Shown here: one piece after another, positions 12,901-26,270 of the stretch
How positions within the stretch are numbered: the first letter of the stretch is position 1
How the letters are laid out: each line of letters opens with the position of its first letter
Source: Campylorhamphus procurvoides
Taxonomy: Eukaryota > Chordata > Aves > Passeriformes > Dendrocolaptidae
DNA: 64,000 nt
Assembly (NCBI GenBank): GCA_013396655.1
Contig: WBMV01000122.1
Span: 806,686 to 870,685, forward strand
Direction: 5' to 3'
Notes under the pieces: generated by a model
Told to the model about the DNA's origin: nothing
The model's input: only the letters and a program-made list of their open reading frames with translations
Databases searched by the model: none
Translations under genes and position numbers: made by a program

Positions 12901-15900
12901 TTGGCAGGTTTTTCCTGCATGAGGGTGTCCTCAGAGCTTAAGGGAGAGCTTCACTAGCCAGCCAAACATACAACACTACCCTCACAGCACAGCAACATCT
13001 CAGATGGCTGCTCTTTTGTTCACTTTACTCTCACTGACATCTCTTCATGACTCAAATAGCTGTGGCACTAAAATTATCTTAAAGCTGAAAGCTGCTAATC
13101 GAGCCTTTAGTTTATTCATTATTCAGCAGTGGATCTTAGTTATTCCTTTCTCATATTACCAGAAAAAAAATACTTATGGTAACACTCTATCCTACTATTA
13201 AGATGGCACAGAAAGCTGGAATTTTACCACTGACTCCTAACGATCCTAGTTAACATTCTGTGTTCCACACATGAGATGCAGCAAAAAAGCTGATGACTCA
13301 CCATTTTATTTCTTTTCACTTGCTAAAAATCTATTATTGATACTGTTGTGGAAACAACTCTGGGAAACAGGCACAGATCTGTTACAGAAATCACACACAT
13401 GGTGGAGGTTCCCCAGAGCAAGGCCATCCTTCAGGGGGTTTCTCAGCAAGGCACAGCAGGCCCAAGCAGTGCAAGAGGTCTCTGTGTTCCAGCTTCCCAA
13501 TTCCCCCAGAACACAGAGCAGATTTACAGAGTGGGAACCAGTATCCACAATGCACAGCACAACAACAATCCCTCTTGAAGTTCTGTTGAAGGAGTGCAGG
13601 GACACCTCGGAGAGCACTCCCCTTACTCAGCTAGCAGGGCTCAGGAGGGGGTTCTGCATGAGCACTGATCTCCTGCTTGGGTACCACACCATGCCTGGCC
13701 TGATAACTACGTACAGCTTCCCAGCATAACTGCACCTAAAGTCATACTTCATTACAGCATACCTCAGAACTTTGAAACTGAGGTATTGAAATCAGTACTG
13801 TAACTATGGAAAGGTGACAGGGGTCACTGCCTCTTAACGCTGGCTGGGACTTTCAAACAATTTCTGCATCTTTATTGTTGCCAGGCTGAAAAATTCCCCC
13901 CCAAGGTGCATCTTAGTACTGTGCTAAGAGAACAACTCATGGTCTCCCATCAACCCAAAAGGCTACAGGCATTCCAGAAATCAAGGCACGTAAAATTTCT
14001 TACCTCTCCACTCCAAGAAAATGCCTGCTAAGGTGTCTTCCGTCTCTACCAAAGGCACAAAGCAGGCAATAGTCACAGAGCTCACAGCTGACTTAGCTTT
14101 CAGCCCAACCCACCTGCCAGCAATTCCGACCTTGTTTCAATCTCTTCCAGCTGGCAGCAGTCCCATTAGGATGCAATGCCACTGACACAGCTTACTAGCA
14201 GCCTCCTCCTCCTCCTCCCAAAGTGTGTTTTGCACCAAATACCTGGGGAGGAATAAAGCCCCTTGGGAAAACCTCCACTGAAAGTTTTACACAGTTTTAC
14301 TCTTTTAGTGACACAAAACAGGACATTGTGACCATACTGATTATGTCTCCTTGACTATTGTAGGAACTCTTTTTCCCAGTTCTTAAGAATGAGGTACAAT
14401 TTTGGTTTGTATCTCAGATTCTCATGTCTGTTGTTAGGTAGCATAAATTGGGTGTCCTGCACAAAAAAGACGTTAACTGTCCCTTCCCACTTTTTATGTT
14501 GGTTGCAGGAGGGAGCTCATTGATAAGGGACATTTCTAAAGGCTTTTCTAGAAGTCAAAAGGAAAGCCAAGTCCTAGACATTATTTTCCCAAGTCTTTCA
14601 ATCTTGACCTTCCACTGTTTCTATTCTGTTGACCTCCACTTGCCCCTGATCATTCCTAATACAAGCTTAGTAAGTTGTTTGTGGTGAAAAATAGTATTTC
14701 AGATGTATTTGATAACTAGGTAACTCTGAAAAAATATATCCTTTAAATTGCATTTTAGAAAACGTAGCATCTATAATTGATGCTTCTGACAAAACAGATG
14801 CAGACACCAAGTAAACAACAAGATTGATGTGCTCTTAATGTACCTCCATCAAATAGAAACCCTCACAACACAGGTAAAGACAGATAATAAACACCATGGG
14901 TAAGAAATTCCACTGCACTCCCGATCTCAGTGCTGTGTAGACTGACAGCACTCCATCTGCCCTCCTTTAAAACAGTGTTTACAAGCACTTCATTATTTGC
15001 TTGAATTGACTTGTTTATGTAAACTTGCAGTGAGGTCTCTGAATAATTCTTGACACACTAATCATGAAATCATAAAGTATTCAAAATCCAGAGTTACAGT
15101 TGTACAGATAATTTGATTAATTACAGACTCCTGTAATTGGAGAAATGCAACACCATGAATATGATACAGAATGAAGATACCTAAATACTCTGCTTTGTCA
15201 AGACAATAATACATTCCAAATTCTATTAATATTGTCACATTTCAACATAGAGTAGATGAAACCAGGTTAATTTCTGGGGGCTGTGAACATTCCATATACC
15301 ATTTACTCTGATGTGTAGAAACCATCTGCAAACAGAGACAAAGCAAGCTCAAAATTTATTTTAAACAGTACTTTTGGAAATAATTAAGCTATTTGCCTGT
15401 GTTTTCCTGTATTATTTTGCTGCCCATATGAGGGGTTACTTCTCATGCCATTTTTGCTAGTTGTCATCAAAAGACAGTGTTATTCAGTAACAATTTTGCA
15501 GCAAAAAGAAGGAAAGTGTCTCAATTCTTTCACTCTTGAGTTATTTGCAGTGAGAAATAACAAGTCACACCATCAGCAGGAGTTCTTACATTCTCTTAGG
15601 ATTTTAATCAAATTTAGCCTTCCTTGACTCTGACAACTGCTCAGTTGTCTCCATGTGCAATCCTACTCAGATACTGGAGGGAGGCTCCTCTAGCCCAGTA
15701 AAAACTCTTTAGTTCAGACTTACAGCCTGGGGATGGAATGGGAACTGTTGCTTTTCATGGACAATGACCTGAGCTTTGCCATTAATGGCAAAGAACAGGA
15801 ACTCACTTTTTCCAATCTGCCACTGCCCTAATAATGCCAACTACAATGACTTTTGAAACACCTCAATACAGGTATTTCTTTGAGCAGGGTTTTTCCTGTA

Positions 15901-18120
15901 GGTCAAAGGCAGTCCTATAGGTGACACCAGGTAATTGCTAACTTGTTGTCTATCTTAGATGTCCTTTCTTTGTGGAGTGCTGGCAGTACAGAAGCAATGT
16001 AGCTTAGAGGATCATGAGAGAGCACCTTCCTCTCTCTGTGCTCACTTCAATTCCACTTGGCTGAAATTCTTTCAACGTAAGATAATATTATTAGTAGAAC
16101 CACTCAGTAAAAAGGAAAGTAATTGTCCTGCCCACGGAGTTCTCCCATCACTTGATAATTAAGTCCACATTACTTAAAGGTAGTCCCAGAGTTTGTATGT
16201 CTGTGTGCCCAACTTCCCCTTTAAAGCATCCTTTTGCTTTAATAGGCATCACTCATTTCTTTAAGATTTCTTAGAAAAATTGTGCCTAAATGATTTCCAA
16301 ACTAGGATATTCCAGTATTTTCTACTTGGGATTCATTGTTTTCCAGTATCAGAAGACACAACTAGAAAAGCAACATCAAGTAGTCAAAGATACAGCGAAA
16401 CTGAGACCCTCCTAGGCTTGGTCTGAAGTTTGGGATCTGAATAGGGAGAAATGGTAATCCATGGCCCAGCCTTCACTGGGGCTGCCTGGGTCTCAGCATG
16501 ACTTAGAACAGTTCCCAGGTGGGATCCCAAGAGGCCACAATTCCAGTGGCTGTTCTTGGTTTCCTTGACTGCAGAAATGGGAAAAGGGGTAGAGTTGCCA
16601 GGCCATGGACACACAAGGAGAGGCTTTTCTTGTCACAGGCAATATCTTCTGTAAACATTTAATTTTAGTTTATAACCCCCTGCACTGACAGAGCCAATAA
16701 TGCAGTTCTTTGTCTGCATGGTAGGTTATTACTTTATCAATGTTTTAATTTCTGTTATATAGAATTTGCACTGGTCAGTACTATAGGGTACACTCAGCCT
16801 CTTGGGAAAAGGGGGACTTGTAACCTGCAGTGTGAAAAGTCACAGATTCCTCCCTCTTGCTGATGTTGATACGTGATACTTACATTTGTTTAGACCACTC
16901 TATATTTACTTGACCTGTGAGATCAAAGAATATTGTACTGATATAATACTGATCGGCACAGCAGCCTAAAATCTTGTCACATTTAAAGCAATTGCTGACC
17001 CCCTAACATTAGTAGCCAGAAATCTGTTCCTGAAACTTAAAATACATGAAGTCTTCAGTATTCAATTTCTTTTTGTGAGCACACATGCAAAAAGCAAACT
17101 TGACACACCTATGTAAGCACAGCCATGAGGCAAAGTTCACATTTGCTTTTGGGAACATTCACAGCATGAAACATAATCAGAGGACTTAGTGCACATCCAG
17201 TCAGGGCACAGAAACAATATGATAATGGAACAAGTGTTCAAATTTGAAGTAGGCTAGCCTTACAATTTTAAATACCAACATAAATGTCACTGAATTACAA
17301 ATTAAGGTAAGTTTATCTGTTCCTGGACATAGATGGATTGAAAAGGAGGTTTGAAAGAGGTTAAAAACATGTCTCTGAAATGACTGATTAAGGTGAGGTC
17401 CCACCATTACTGAGCAATACAAAAGGGAAGCTCAGGAGGTTCTTAGCAATTGTAAGAATATATCAATATCTTCCCATTACAAAATGGCTTCTACTGTAGT
17501 CCCCCAAACTCTGCCAAATTTAAAAGGGTATCTTGAGAGAAAATCTTCCTGCCAAGGTATTTTGTGGAACACTGTCAGCTCCTTGGTAGTACAGAGAGAT
17601 GCTCCAGTGCAACAGTGTTTATTCTGCTATATTTTAGTTTAGAATGGATTTGGTTAGCAGCATATGCAGGAGTTTACTGAACTTAGTGCTTTAAATTATA
17701 AAAACTTTTCTGTAGTGCTGGTTTGAATCCCATAGCATAAACAGAAGGGCAACAGCTCACAGACTGGTCTTTCTTTCCTCATAAGACATCCAAGCTGAAA
17801 ACAACACTCTAGTTCACGTATTTGTATAAATGGATATTATACATCCAAAAGAAATCATACTTTGTTAATACATTCCAAATATTTGGGTTATATGACTTGG
17901 GCTGATAATATTCAGAGAAAAAACTCTTTAAAAAACCCAACTCAAATGATATTATTTTCAGAAAGATGTTCCCTTAGGTGGTACACAAGTATCCTTTTGA
18001 ATCACACAGATATTTCTCTTCTAATGGAAGGAGTATAATAACCAGGTGCACACCCCTCCAAACAGCAAGCCCTCTCAGAGCTAAACATCCAGCTGGGCTT
18101 TTGTTGCTGTGCCATGACAC

Positions 18121-18170
18121 TGAATTGTAATCAATTCAGCTCAATTGTGTTGTTTCCTTCCACAACACAA
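18121..18170. other. Two adjacent short inverted repeats
   Basis: TGAATTG (18121-18127) pairs with CAATTCA (18132-18138) across a 4-base loop. Immediately after, TTGTGTTGT (18145-18153) pairs perfectly with ACAACACAA (18162-18170) across an 8-base loop. Two hairpins in tandem within 50 bases in an intron may mark a structured RNA element, a transposon remnant or chance. No function is assigned. Confidence 0.4.
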
Positions 18171-21100
18171 CTGTGTCAACTGTATTTGTACATCAACACT
18201 TGATATGCTGTCTAATTGTGTTTGCAGTCGTGCGCCTCGTGAAGATAAAGGTACTTATTCCCCATTGTGGGGATAAGGTTGGAAAACAGTGGGAATGTAT
18301 GCTGGAATACTGCCTGGATTACTAGGGAAAGCTGGATGAAAAGTTGGGATTACTGGTACTGATTTAGGGATCCCATTGCTAAGACACAGCCAGGGGAAGC
18401 CACTGGTGCCCCAGCCTGGTTACTGTCAAGGAAACAGGGCTGGGAGGAAGGGAACTGCAACTGTGTTAGGACTTACAAATATTTATGGGGGACCATGAAA
18501 ACATCATCATTAACTAGCTAAGCCTGGTTAAACAGTACAGTATAGACAGTAAGGGTGGGATCCATTTGGCCAGGGTTAGCACATACGTGTAGGTGGCCAT
18601 CTCAGAGCTGATCACTCTGGCCTTCCCTCGGGGGCAGCAGAGAGGAGTCACTTCCAGAGGTCAGCACCCCTCACACTGCATAGTGCTCAAAAACCAGTCT
18701 GATTCAGCCCAGGGTAGAAATCTCTTCCTCTCTCCACCACCTATAAGGGAAGCCCTAAGAACTGCTCCATATGTTCATGTCCAAGTTATCGGCATCTAAA
18801 AGGGATGAGAATAATTCCTTCCAGTTGCCAAGTCCAGGGAATTATTATTTAATAAATCGACTGTAAAAATATCAGAGTAACAAGCTGTAGTTCCCAAGAA
18901 ATTACGATTTGCTTTCTGGTCATTCTCCTTCATGGATGTGAGCAAAATGAATACTCAGAACTTGAACTCAGTTTTCCAGGTTTGCCTCTCTCTGTTTCTC
19001 TGTTGGCCAACTGTTGGATCACTGGTAATTTCATGGGCTATTTCTGCAACTCAGAATTGTCTGGAAATGTTATCACATTTGTCTTTTTGATGTGATGACT
19101 TAGCAATCCAGAGGAGAAACAACTCTGGTATAAGGGGCTTAAAGAGAAAGCAAGGGCAAAGGGAAATGGGATTTGTTGGGTAAAACTCTATTCTTTAACA
19201 ATACACTGGATGTCCAGCACTAAAGAATAAAATGGGATTGCAGGCACAGCTGAGTCTCTGCTGAACCACAGAAAATGGTCTGAGCTGCAGAAGTAGAAAA
19301 GCACATGGAAAGCTGTAGCCTTAAGAAGTTTTGTTTTGTTAAGTGTGATTTTACATGTATTTAATGGTAACAGATATTGGAAGTCCAGGTAACATGGAAG
19401 GGATGGCCCCATCTCTGACCTGTTCCTTCCCCCCCACTCCACCAGTGCCCTTCAGTGTTAGGGAGGAGCAACAGCTGAGAGCAGACTGTTTTCTCTGCTC
19501 CTTTCATTTCAAGGGTTAAATTGTCCTTGATTACACTTGAATAAAGCTAAAAGAACTTAACTTGTTAATATGTATTAACTCCAGATTTAATAACAGACTA
19601 AATAAAGCTGAATTTAGCCCTTCTCTGTCATGTTAGCTATTCCAGATACCTTACACTGCCAGGGGACTTTCCGAAGAGAATCAATTTTGGTTGCTTTGGA
19701 ACAGTCTAGTTTTCCCCTTTTGTGATTATTCTTTCATCAATATGGTAGTTGAAAATTGGACTTCTTAATCATCACTCTTGGGTTCTAGAAAGTTTAATAA
19801 AAATGTGAACTTTGAATAGAACTTACAAAGTATAAATCAAATTAATCTCTCAAGTAGAGTGAAGGGAATCTGTTCTAACTAGTAATGGATGTGGATTTAT
19901 TCTGGATACTTCAGAGAGCACAAGGAACAAAACAGCCTTCTTTTTTAATAAAAATAAGACAATCTTTCTCTCAAAGTATAAATACTATTTTATGCAAGTA
20001 TGCCAATATTTTGATTTTTAAGGGCTTTGCTTTGAGAGTTCACTTAGATAAAAGAAAATAGTTAATTGCTTGTGTAGAAGCTGTTACTGCTGAAGGTATA
20101 ACCTTACAGCATTTGTGGGAACAACATTGTGATTTTCTCAGTAAAGAGAATATGATTCCAATCGCTGCTAATTTATGAATTAGTTTGTGATGCAAGGAGA
20201 GAGTTACTGAATTTGTCATTGAGCCTGTGACCCCACTGAAATCAACTACAGAACTGTTCAACATCGTTCCTGGAGGGGATGGGAGAACCTGGTCAGTGAA
20301 ACTGTGTCCTCTGGCCTGGCCTTCCCACTGAAATTAGGGACAAAACTTCCAACAGCTCCAGGGAAAGCAGGACCAAAACTTCCCACAGAACTAGTGAGAT
20401 TCAGCTCTCATTTTCAGTTCCATAAATCTGGAGAATGTCTTCTGAAATAGATAGAATTACTGGGATTTAACCCAAAGCAATTGAGAGTGGTTTTCTTTAA
20501 TTCTTGGAGGGGGAGAAAGAAAGAGACATCATTCTCTTCTATTGCCTCACCACTGTGTATCACCCAAGACTATCTGCTGTCAAAATCCTTATCTGCTTAA
20601 GCTGGAGAGGAAGAGCTGACTTCACCATTGAAGGATTTAAGCTTTTACTGCCTGCTGAATTTTCTGTTATCCTTATCCCCTTCTCTTAGCAGGTACATTG
20701 CTTAAGAAGAAGGGACAAATTTCTGGGGTTTGTTTCTGTCCACGTTTCTTTAACATACCTTGTTCCATCAGTGTGTACTCAGAACTGAGACAACCAGAAC
20801 ACTTTCACTTCAGTCCTGAGCTACCTGGCTGGCTATTTTTAGATTATCACCATTAAATTCAAAACCAAGGCCTGGAGCTGAAACACTAAACTGTGCTGGA
20901 GGCTTACAAAATTCAAGGTAGTACCTCCAGAGGAGTTATTTGACTCTGTTCACCAGTGGCCTAAGCAGTGACAAGCACATAATCCTCAGCCAGAGGTGCA
21001 GCATTCTTTATGTAGCACACAGTGTTTATTCATCTCTGTGAGGTCCATTGTCAGAATGAAATTTCCATGGCTTACACAGAATTAATCAGCTTTTTTTCTT

Positions 21101-22702
21101 TATAAGCATGTATATGCACACAGAAGGGGATTCTTCTCTGAAAATGCAAGTCAATGCTCTGCTAACGAGACATAGCATGAGTTTTTCTCCTAAATATACC
21201 ACGTAACTAAGATGTTTTCTTTTGATTACACCTGTCACTGGCTTCTTGAAGACTGGAACTTCATCCTTCTGTACACACAGGCCTCTCCTAGAATCATGTC
21301 CTCTATCCAAGGGCAGGGAGCTGTGCTCTTTGCATGACAGCTTCCAAACAAATGATTTGTTGGAGACAGCCAAGGTAATGGCACCACGCTCTCAGTGCTG
21401 CAGAGCCGTGTCTGCTCGGCTTGCAAAGGTGTGCCCTGTTGGAGAACTGTGACTATTTCTGCCTGTAACAGCACCGAAGCCATCAGCTCGACTTCAGACC
21501 TCTATATCCATGAAGGCAGAAAACACTGCCCCTGAGTACAAAATACACACTCCTTTTTATCCTCTGTGATCCACAGGTAGGTATTCCCAGCACCGTGAGT
21601 GTGTGACCTGCTGTCGTGACCTTTACAGGTGAAATGGTGATGGCCACATGAAGGGTGTGACCCACAATGGCGCGAAACACGGAGCCCAAATAAAAACCAA
21701 ATCATGGGTGGAAGGGTAGCAGAAAATGGGTAGGAAGAAGTACAAAGAAATGCTGAAGGGAAAAGTGGTGATTTTTTCTCAAATTCTCCCAGGAAAATGT
21801 TGCCAAGATAGGTCAGTGGCTTCCAGAATAAATACCGCAAGAACACACGTAAAACAGCTCCTCCAGTGCAACAGCCAAGAGCAGATCAGTGCTATCAGCA
21901 GAAATTAAACTGACACATATGTGTCTGCAGCTCTCCCAGCTAACGGTGAGGGGCTGGGCGTTTTGTGCATGAATCACTCACCCAAAATGCAAGTGCAAAG
22001 ATAGCGAAAAACTTGTGTTCCCAACTGCAGATGGGAGCCGTCCACAGGTGCAGGTTAATATGAGCCCTCCTCATTCCTTCACATGCATGGGCACACACGG
22101 CGCGGGAGCACATCCAGGCTCTGCAGAGCCACACTTCCTTAGCACGAGCAGATGTGCCTCGTACCGGCAGGATTCATTACCGAAATTGGGCAGCAGGAGT
22201 CTTTCCTGACAGCACGTTAGCCAGCCTGCATTTCCCTGGGAGGAGGTGCTACATAGCGTGGAGGTTCTGCTCCCAACAGGCACAGTCTAATGGATTATCT
22301 TCCTCAATCGTTAAGAGAACGCAACGGATCTTATTAAGGCTCAGGTATTGGATATTAATGGGCTACAATCCAGGCTAGGAAAGGGAGATGACTTAATTTT
22401 GTGAAAAAGGGCCCAAGATGAAGCAGCAGCTGACAGAAGGCCGGTATCCCTTGAGAAGGTCATTTTCACTGTATCAGCAGCCTGCCTCCCCTTACTATTT
22501 TTTCTCTACACACAGTGAAATGTTCCTACCTCACAGTGACATTCATCTTTTTCATCCAGCAAAAGCATAGCTTATTGTTTCAAAATGACATCTTTTCCTT
22601 CTAGCTTTAGAAGTGCCTTTTTCTTTAGGAAATACACAGAGAGGGAAATGTTCATCATTAAACTGATCTAAGAGAGAAAGAAATGCGGAATATTTCACTC
22701 AC

Positions 22703-23230
22703 CTCTCCAGCACCAGGCAGCCTCCACCTCCTCAATCCATCAGTACAGACGCTCGCATCCACTGACGCCTCTCCTCTGCTCTGGCCCTTTTTCACATCAG
22801 CATCTGCGATTTGCCGCGAGCAGACACACCACGACTGCAGGGGCTAGCCCCTCAGCCCCAGCAGGAGCAGGAGCCTGCCCTTTCCCATCTTCTCCCTGGA
22901 AAACACAGCCGCAGAGCGCCGGGGTTTCCAGAGGTGGCGGTGGGCACACTTGTCCGGCGGCGCCCCGCGGGAGACAGGGAGGTGCTCGGCGCTCTCTCCG
23001 GGGAGCGGGCAGGGGGAGCGCGGCGCTGGCGCTGGAGGAGGAGCCGGAGCTCCAGCGCGTTTCCACGCCAACCGCGGGGGTACCGCGGGCGGGGCGAGGC
23101 GGCTCCGGCTTCGGCTCCGCTGCTGCTGCTACTGCCACTGCCCGGGGGCCGGCCGGGCCCGCAGCCCCGCAGCCCGCCCCGCCGTGCCGCACAGGGAGCG
23201 GATGGGGGCCAGGGCTCTGTGGCTCGTTCC
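22703..23230 (-). other. GNAZ: Candidate GNAZ noncoding exon 1
   Basis: A consensus donor on the minus strand (exon ...GGAGAGG then gtgagt, intron side at 22697-22702) lies at the edge of the CpG island. It is the best minus-strand donor I see between the island and the coding exon. The exon would be noncoding, as in mammalian GNAZ, where the start codon is in exon 2. The 5' limit is set about 28 bases downstream of the TATA-like box and is only a guess. Open frames in this GC-rich stretch on both strands are composition artefacts. Confidence 0.45.
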
Positions 23231-23257
23231 CGGCTCTCCGCTCCGCCGCACCGCGCG

Positions 23258-23265
23258 TTATATAA
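23258..23265. promoter_or_regulatory. Palindromic TATA-like box TTATATAA
   Basis: TTATATAA sits alone within otherwise very GC-rich sequence of the CpG island. Being its own reverse complement, it could position a start site on either strand: about 23230 for minus-strand GNAZ or about 23295 for a divergent plus-strand transcript. Confidence 0.4.
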
Positions 23266-23299
23266 TGTGCGGGCACGGATACAGGCACAGACACTGCTG

Positions 23300-23365
23300 C
23301 TGCCCGGCACGGCACGGCACAGCACAGCCACCACTGCCCGGCACGGCACAGCACGGCCACAGCCA
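23300..23365. repeat. GGCAC/AGCAC short tandem repeat in the CpG island
   Basis: The block beginning tgcccggcacggcac occurs twice, about 36 bases apart, and each copy contains repeated 5-mers GGCAC and AGCAC followed by agccac. It lies just upstream of the inferred GNAZ start site, so copy number could vary between individuals. Confidence 0.6.
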
Positions 23366-23402
23366 CAGCCCGTCCCGGCCGCACGGCCCCCGGCGCTGCG
23401 GC

Positions 23403-23421
23403 GGGGCAGGGCAGGGCAGGG
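23403..23421 (+). other. G-quadruplex motif
   Basis: Four runs of three or four G (23403-23406, 23409-23411, 23414-23416, 23419-23421) are separated by identical 2-base CA loops, meeting the standard rule for a compact parallel quadruplex. It lies about 140-160 bases upstream of the TATA-like box relative to GNAZ transcription. Confidence 0.6.
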
Positions 23422-26098
23422 CCCGGTGTGCGGGACTCGGAGTGTGCGGTTGGTTCCACGGTGCGTAATTCAGGGGGAACAAGTCGCATGCATGTTGGAA
23501 TGATGCGGCGAAGGGAGAAAAAATCAGTTTCTTTAGTTATATGGAATTTACCTGCTGCTTGCTTTCCACTCCTTCCATCACTCGGTTGCTCTCAGTACCG
23601 GGCATATATTTTGTTTTGCTTTTCCCTTTCTGCCTTTTAAGTTTGTATATATGTAATTTACTACAGCTTTTTAAAATTAATTAGTATAATTTAATTTTTA
23701 TCTCATTAATGGATTTACCTGATTTATATTATACATCTTTCCTGGTGTCTTTTTCCTTTTGGCTGCAATACTAGTTGCATCTTTGAATCTGCAGCGCTGA
23801 TCAAATAGCTGATTTCTCCCTACACTGCTAATTTTATAAGCATGATTTGTTACTGATACACTTCAGCTGGAGAGAGCAACAGAGACTCACACACACACAG
23901 GGGATGCAGGCATCTTTCCACAATAAGGCCAGCATAATACAGTGCAGAAAACATCTGATTCCTGTAAATGATAGCACTTCCAGTACTGATATTATCAGCA
24001 GAGCTGTCACACTGATGAATTGTAATAATGAAATACTTTCATGTAAAAATCAGTATACCATGTGAAGGAAATTTTCCTATAAGTAAGGAATCTTAGGTGT
24101 TGTTCACTCTAGTAGAGTTTGCCAGTACATCTGGACTGGCAAAGTTGTTCTGGTAAACTCCCGGTATCTAAAAAAGAAATGCCATATACCTAACTTGCAT
24201 TGTTCTGACAGCAAAACAATAATGTTCAAATCCTAAATTTGCCCTGCTTTAATAAAAATATCTCTACAGTTTTATTTTGTAATGTTAGCTTTCAATATAC
24301 ATGTTCGCATGCCTTGGTGCATCTGTAAGATCAGATAGGGGTCAATTTAAAACTTTTAATAGTGTTTTGGTTTTCATATGTACTCTTTACTTGCAAGTGC
24401 TTCAATCCCTGATACAGTTATGTTGGCAAGGGAATAGATTAAAAAAATGTATCTGTGGTAATTGAGTAGTCTAGATAATGGGATGAAAGAACAATAACAA
24501 GGTGCACAGGCTTAATCTGCGATTCCATGAAGAACAAGTAGTTACTATAGAAACTGTCACATTACTTGTATCTTTAGTATAGTACTTGATATGTGAGAAA
24601 AGGCATCTCACACACACTACCCAACTGAAACAGAAATAACAGCAGCAACCACCATCATCCTGGGGGTGAAGATCATCATTCTCGTGCTCTCTGCAGAGAG
24701 CTCTTTTAGGCGTTTCCAGTTGCTGTAACAAAACACTTGCTTTCTTGCAGGTTTGGGGGAGGCACCTGTCTGTAAATCAACTGCACCACCAGATATGTCT
24801 AAGTTCTCTTCAGTCTCGCCTTGTCCTGCATCCCGAAATTCTCAATTAGGGCCTTTCAGCATGTATTGATTGCACCTCATGTAGCTAAGCTCCCACAGGA
24901 ATTTAAAGAGAAATCTGTGTCTCCAAATACTGTTTACAGGTGGTTAAATGCCAAAGGCAAACAGCAGAGAAACCCAGTTCCTTAGCTCAGTACTCTAAAT
25001 GCTGTTCTTTGTATACAGATAGACTGAGTGAAGGGTAATTTGAGGGAAGTGTGATGATCCGAGGGGACTTCCCTGTCAGAGAGGTGCCCTTCTATCCCGT
25101 GTCACAGCAGGCTCTAATGGGGAGACACCAGTGTGTGACTGGGGAGGTGCAGCAGCTCAGCCACAGCTTGCTGGACCTCTTGGCTGCACGTGTTTCATTC
25201 AACTTGCCAGTGCTAGTCATTGACCAAAAGCCAAATCCTTGCCTGTTTACTGCTGCTTTTTGTTTGGGATCAATCAAAATAGACGCATTCATACATGTTT
25301 ACTTTGAAGACAATAGTGCTAAAACAGCAATGTGCTCTTAAGTGGAAAATCTCATAGGGATTTTTCTAATCAATTACCCTTTATTATACCATGACAACAT
25401 CCAAATATTTATATGCACACATGCAATGTTCTCAGTGAATGTACATCTCCAAATGATAGAGGGTAAATTGAGAGGCCACATCTGGTCTGTAATAAAAATA
25501 TAATAAAAGACATTTTGTATTTCATTCAATTTTCTACCAAACACCCTGTTTTTAACAAGCGATTGTAGATCTGGGTTAGATATTTATAGACAGGTCTGTG
25601 ATTCTCTCAGCATGAAGAACTGAACAGAACATTTAGGGAAGAATAAAAAGGCTGTATTTTTATTTTTAACCATTTTTCTCACGTGGAAGAGTTTAAAATA
25701 GCATCAAGTGCAGATGACTGGGATTTGATATTTATAACTAACTGACATATTGTTGCTTTGTGTCAGTGAGTGTGAGATGGTGGGGAAAAAAATCATGAAT
25801 GCACCTTCCATCAGGTGGTATCAGCCCGACCTCATTTGGCTTTATCATTTGGGATGAAAATTCACTTTCTACTAGGATTTCCCCCTTTTATCTTTCTCAC
25901 ACCCTTCAGGTAACTGAGGGGTTCACTTAATATCAACAGTTTTACATTTTCTATGAGGGCAGATTAGGGGACACATTTGAGAATGTGAATGCAGATAATG
26001 AGTTACAATTAATACCACAATCAGGTAAAATGCACTGGTCCAGTTTGTCAACAGACCAAAAAAATCATAAAAGAACAAGGGTTAAGTGCTTTCCTTAC

Positions 26099-26270
26099 CT
26101 CCCTTCCCAGCTCCATTCTGTACCTGCTGTATTTGCAGCTGCCAGGCAGTGGCTCAGCCGCTGAATCAGCAGCTGCCACTGAAGCCAAGTTTGGGAAAAC
26201 AAACCTGAAATCCGGCAGCTGGAGGAGAGCTGCTCGCCTGGAGCCCCGGGGAGAACAGCAAAGCAACTCC
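26099..26270 (-). other. Possible alternative upstream GNAZ exon
   Basis: A GC-richer block ends, on the minus strand, at a good donor (GGGAG then gtaagg, 26093-26099). It is about 3 kb upstream of the CpG island in GNAZ orientation, so it could be an alternative first exon. There is no supporting open frame or clear promoter. Treat as a weak candidate. Confidence 0.15.

Larger units (their letters stand above)
1541..22702 (-). other. GNAZ: GNAZ intron 1 (also inside an RSPH14 intron)
   Basis: About 21 kb of AT-rich sequence between the coding exon and the likely noncoding first exon. Open frames in it are short and have no recognisable protein features; the longest, on the plus strand at 13271-13729, has no domain and no splice context. 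Recognisable content is limited to a long purine-skewed tract (about 8.9-9.98 kb), a pair of adjacent short hairpins near 18.1 kb and a short CCT repeat near 14.2 kb. No confident CR1 copy, RNA gene or RSPH14 exon was found. The intron length is comparable to the long first intron known in mammalian GNAZ. Confidence 0.6.
22800..23470. promoter_or_regulatory. GNAZ: CpG island, likely GNAZ promoter
   Basis: About 650 bases rich in G, C and CpG (many gcgc, ccgcgg and cggcgc words) stand out from AT-rich flanks. It is the only strong CpG island between the GNAZ coding exon and the RSPH14 exons, and it lies where a GNAZ promoter is expected. It contains a palindromic TATA-like box, GC-box-like runs, a GGCAC repeat and a four-run G motif. 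Because GNAZ lies within an RSPH14 intron, this island is internal to RSPH14 and is not expected to be the RSPH14 promoter. Confidence 0.7.

Noticed and set aside
13271..13729. 152-residue plus-strand frame in GNAZ intron 1
   Set aside because: No domain, no repeat of the RSPH14 armadillo pattern and no matching splice sites.
22797..23503. Overlapping 230-residue frames on both strands at the CpG island
   Set aside because: Pro/Ala/Arg-rich low-complexity peptides in all frames are what a CpG island without stop codons gives by chance.
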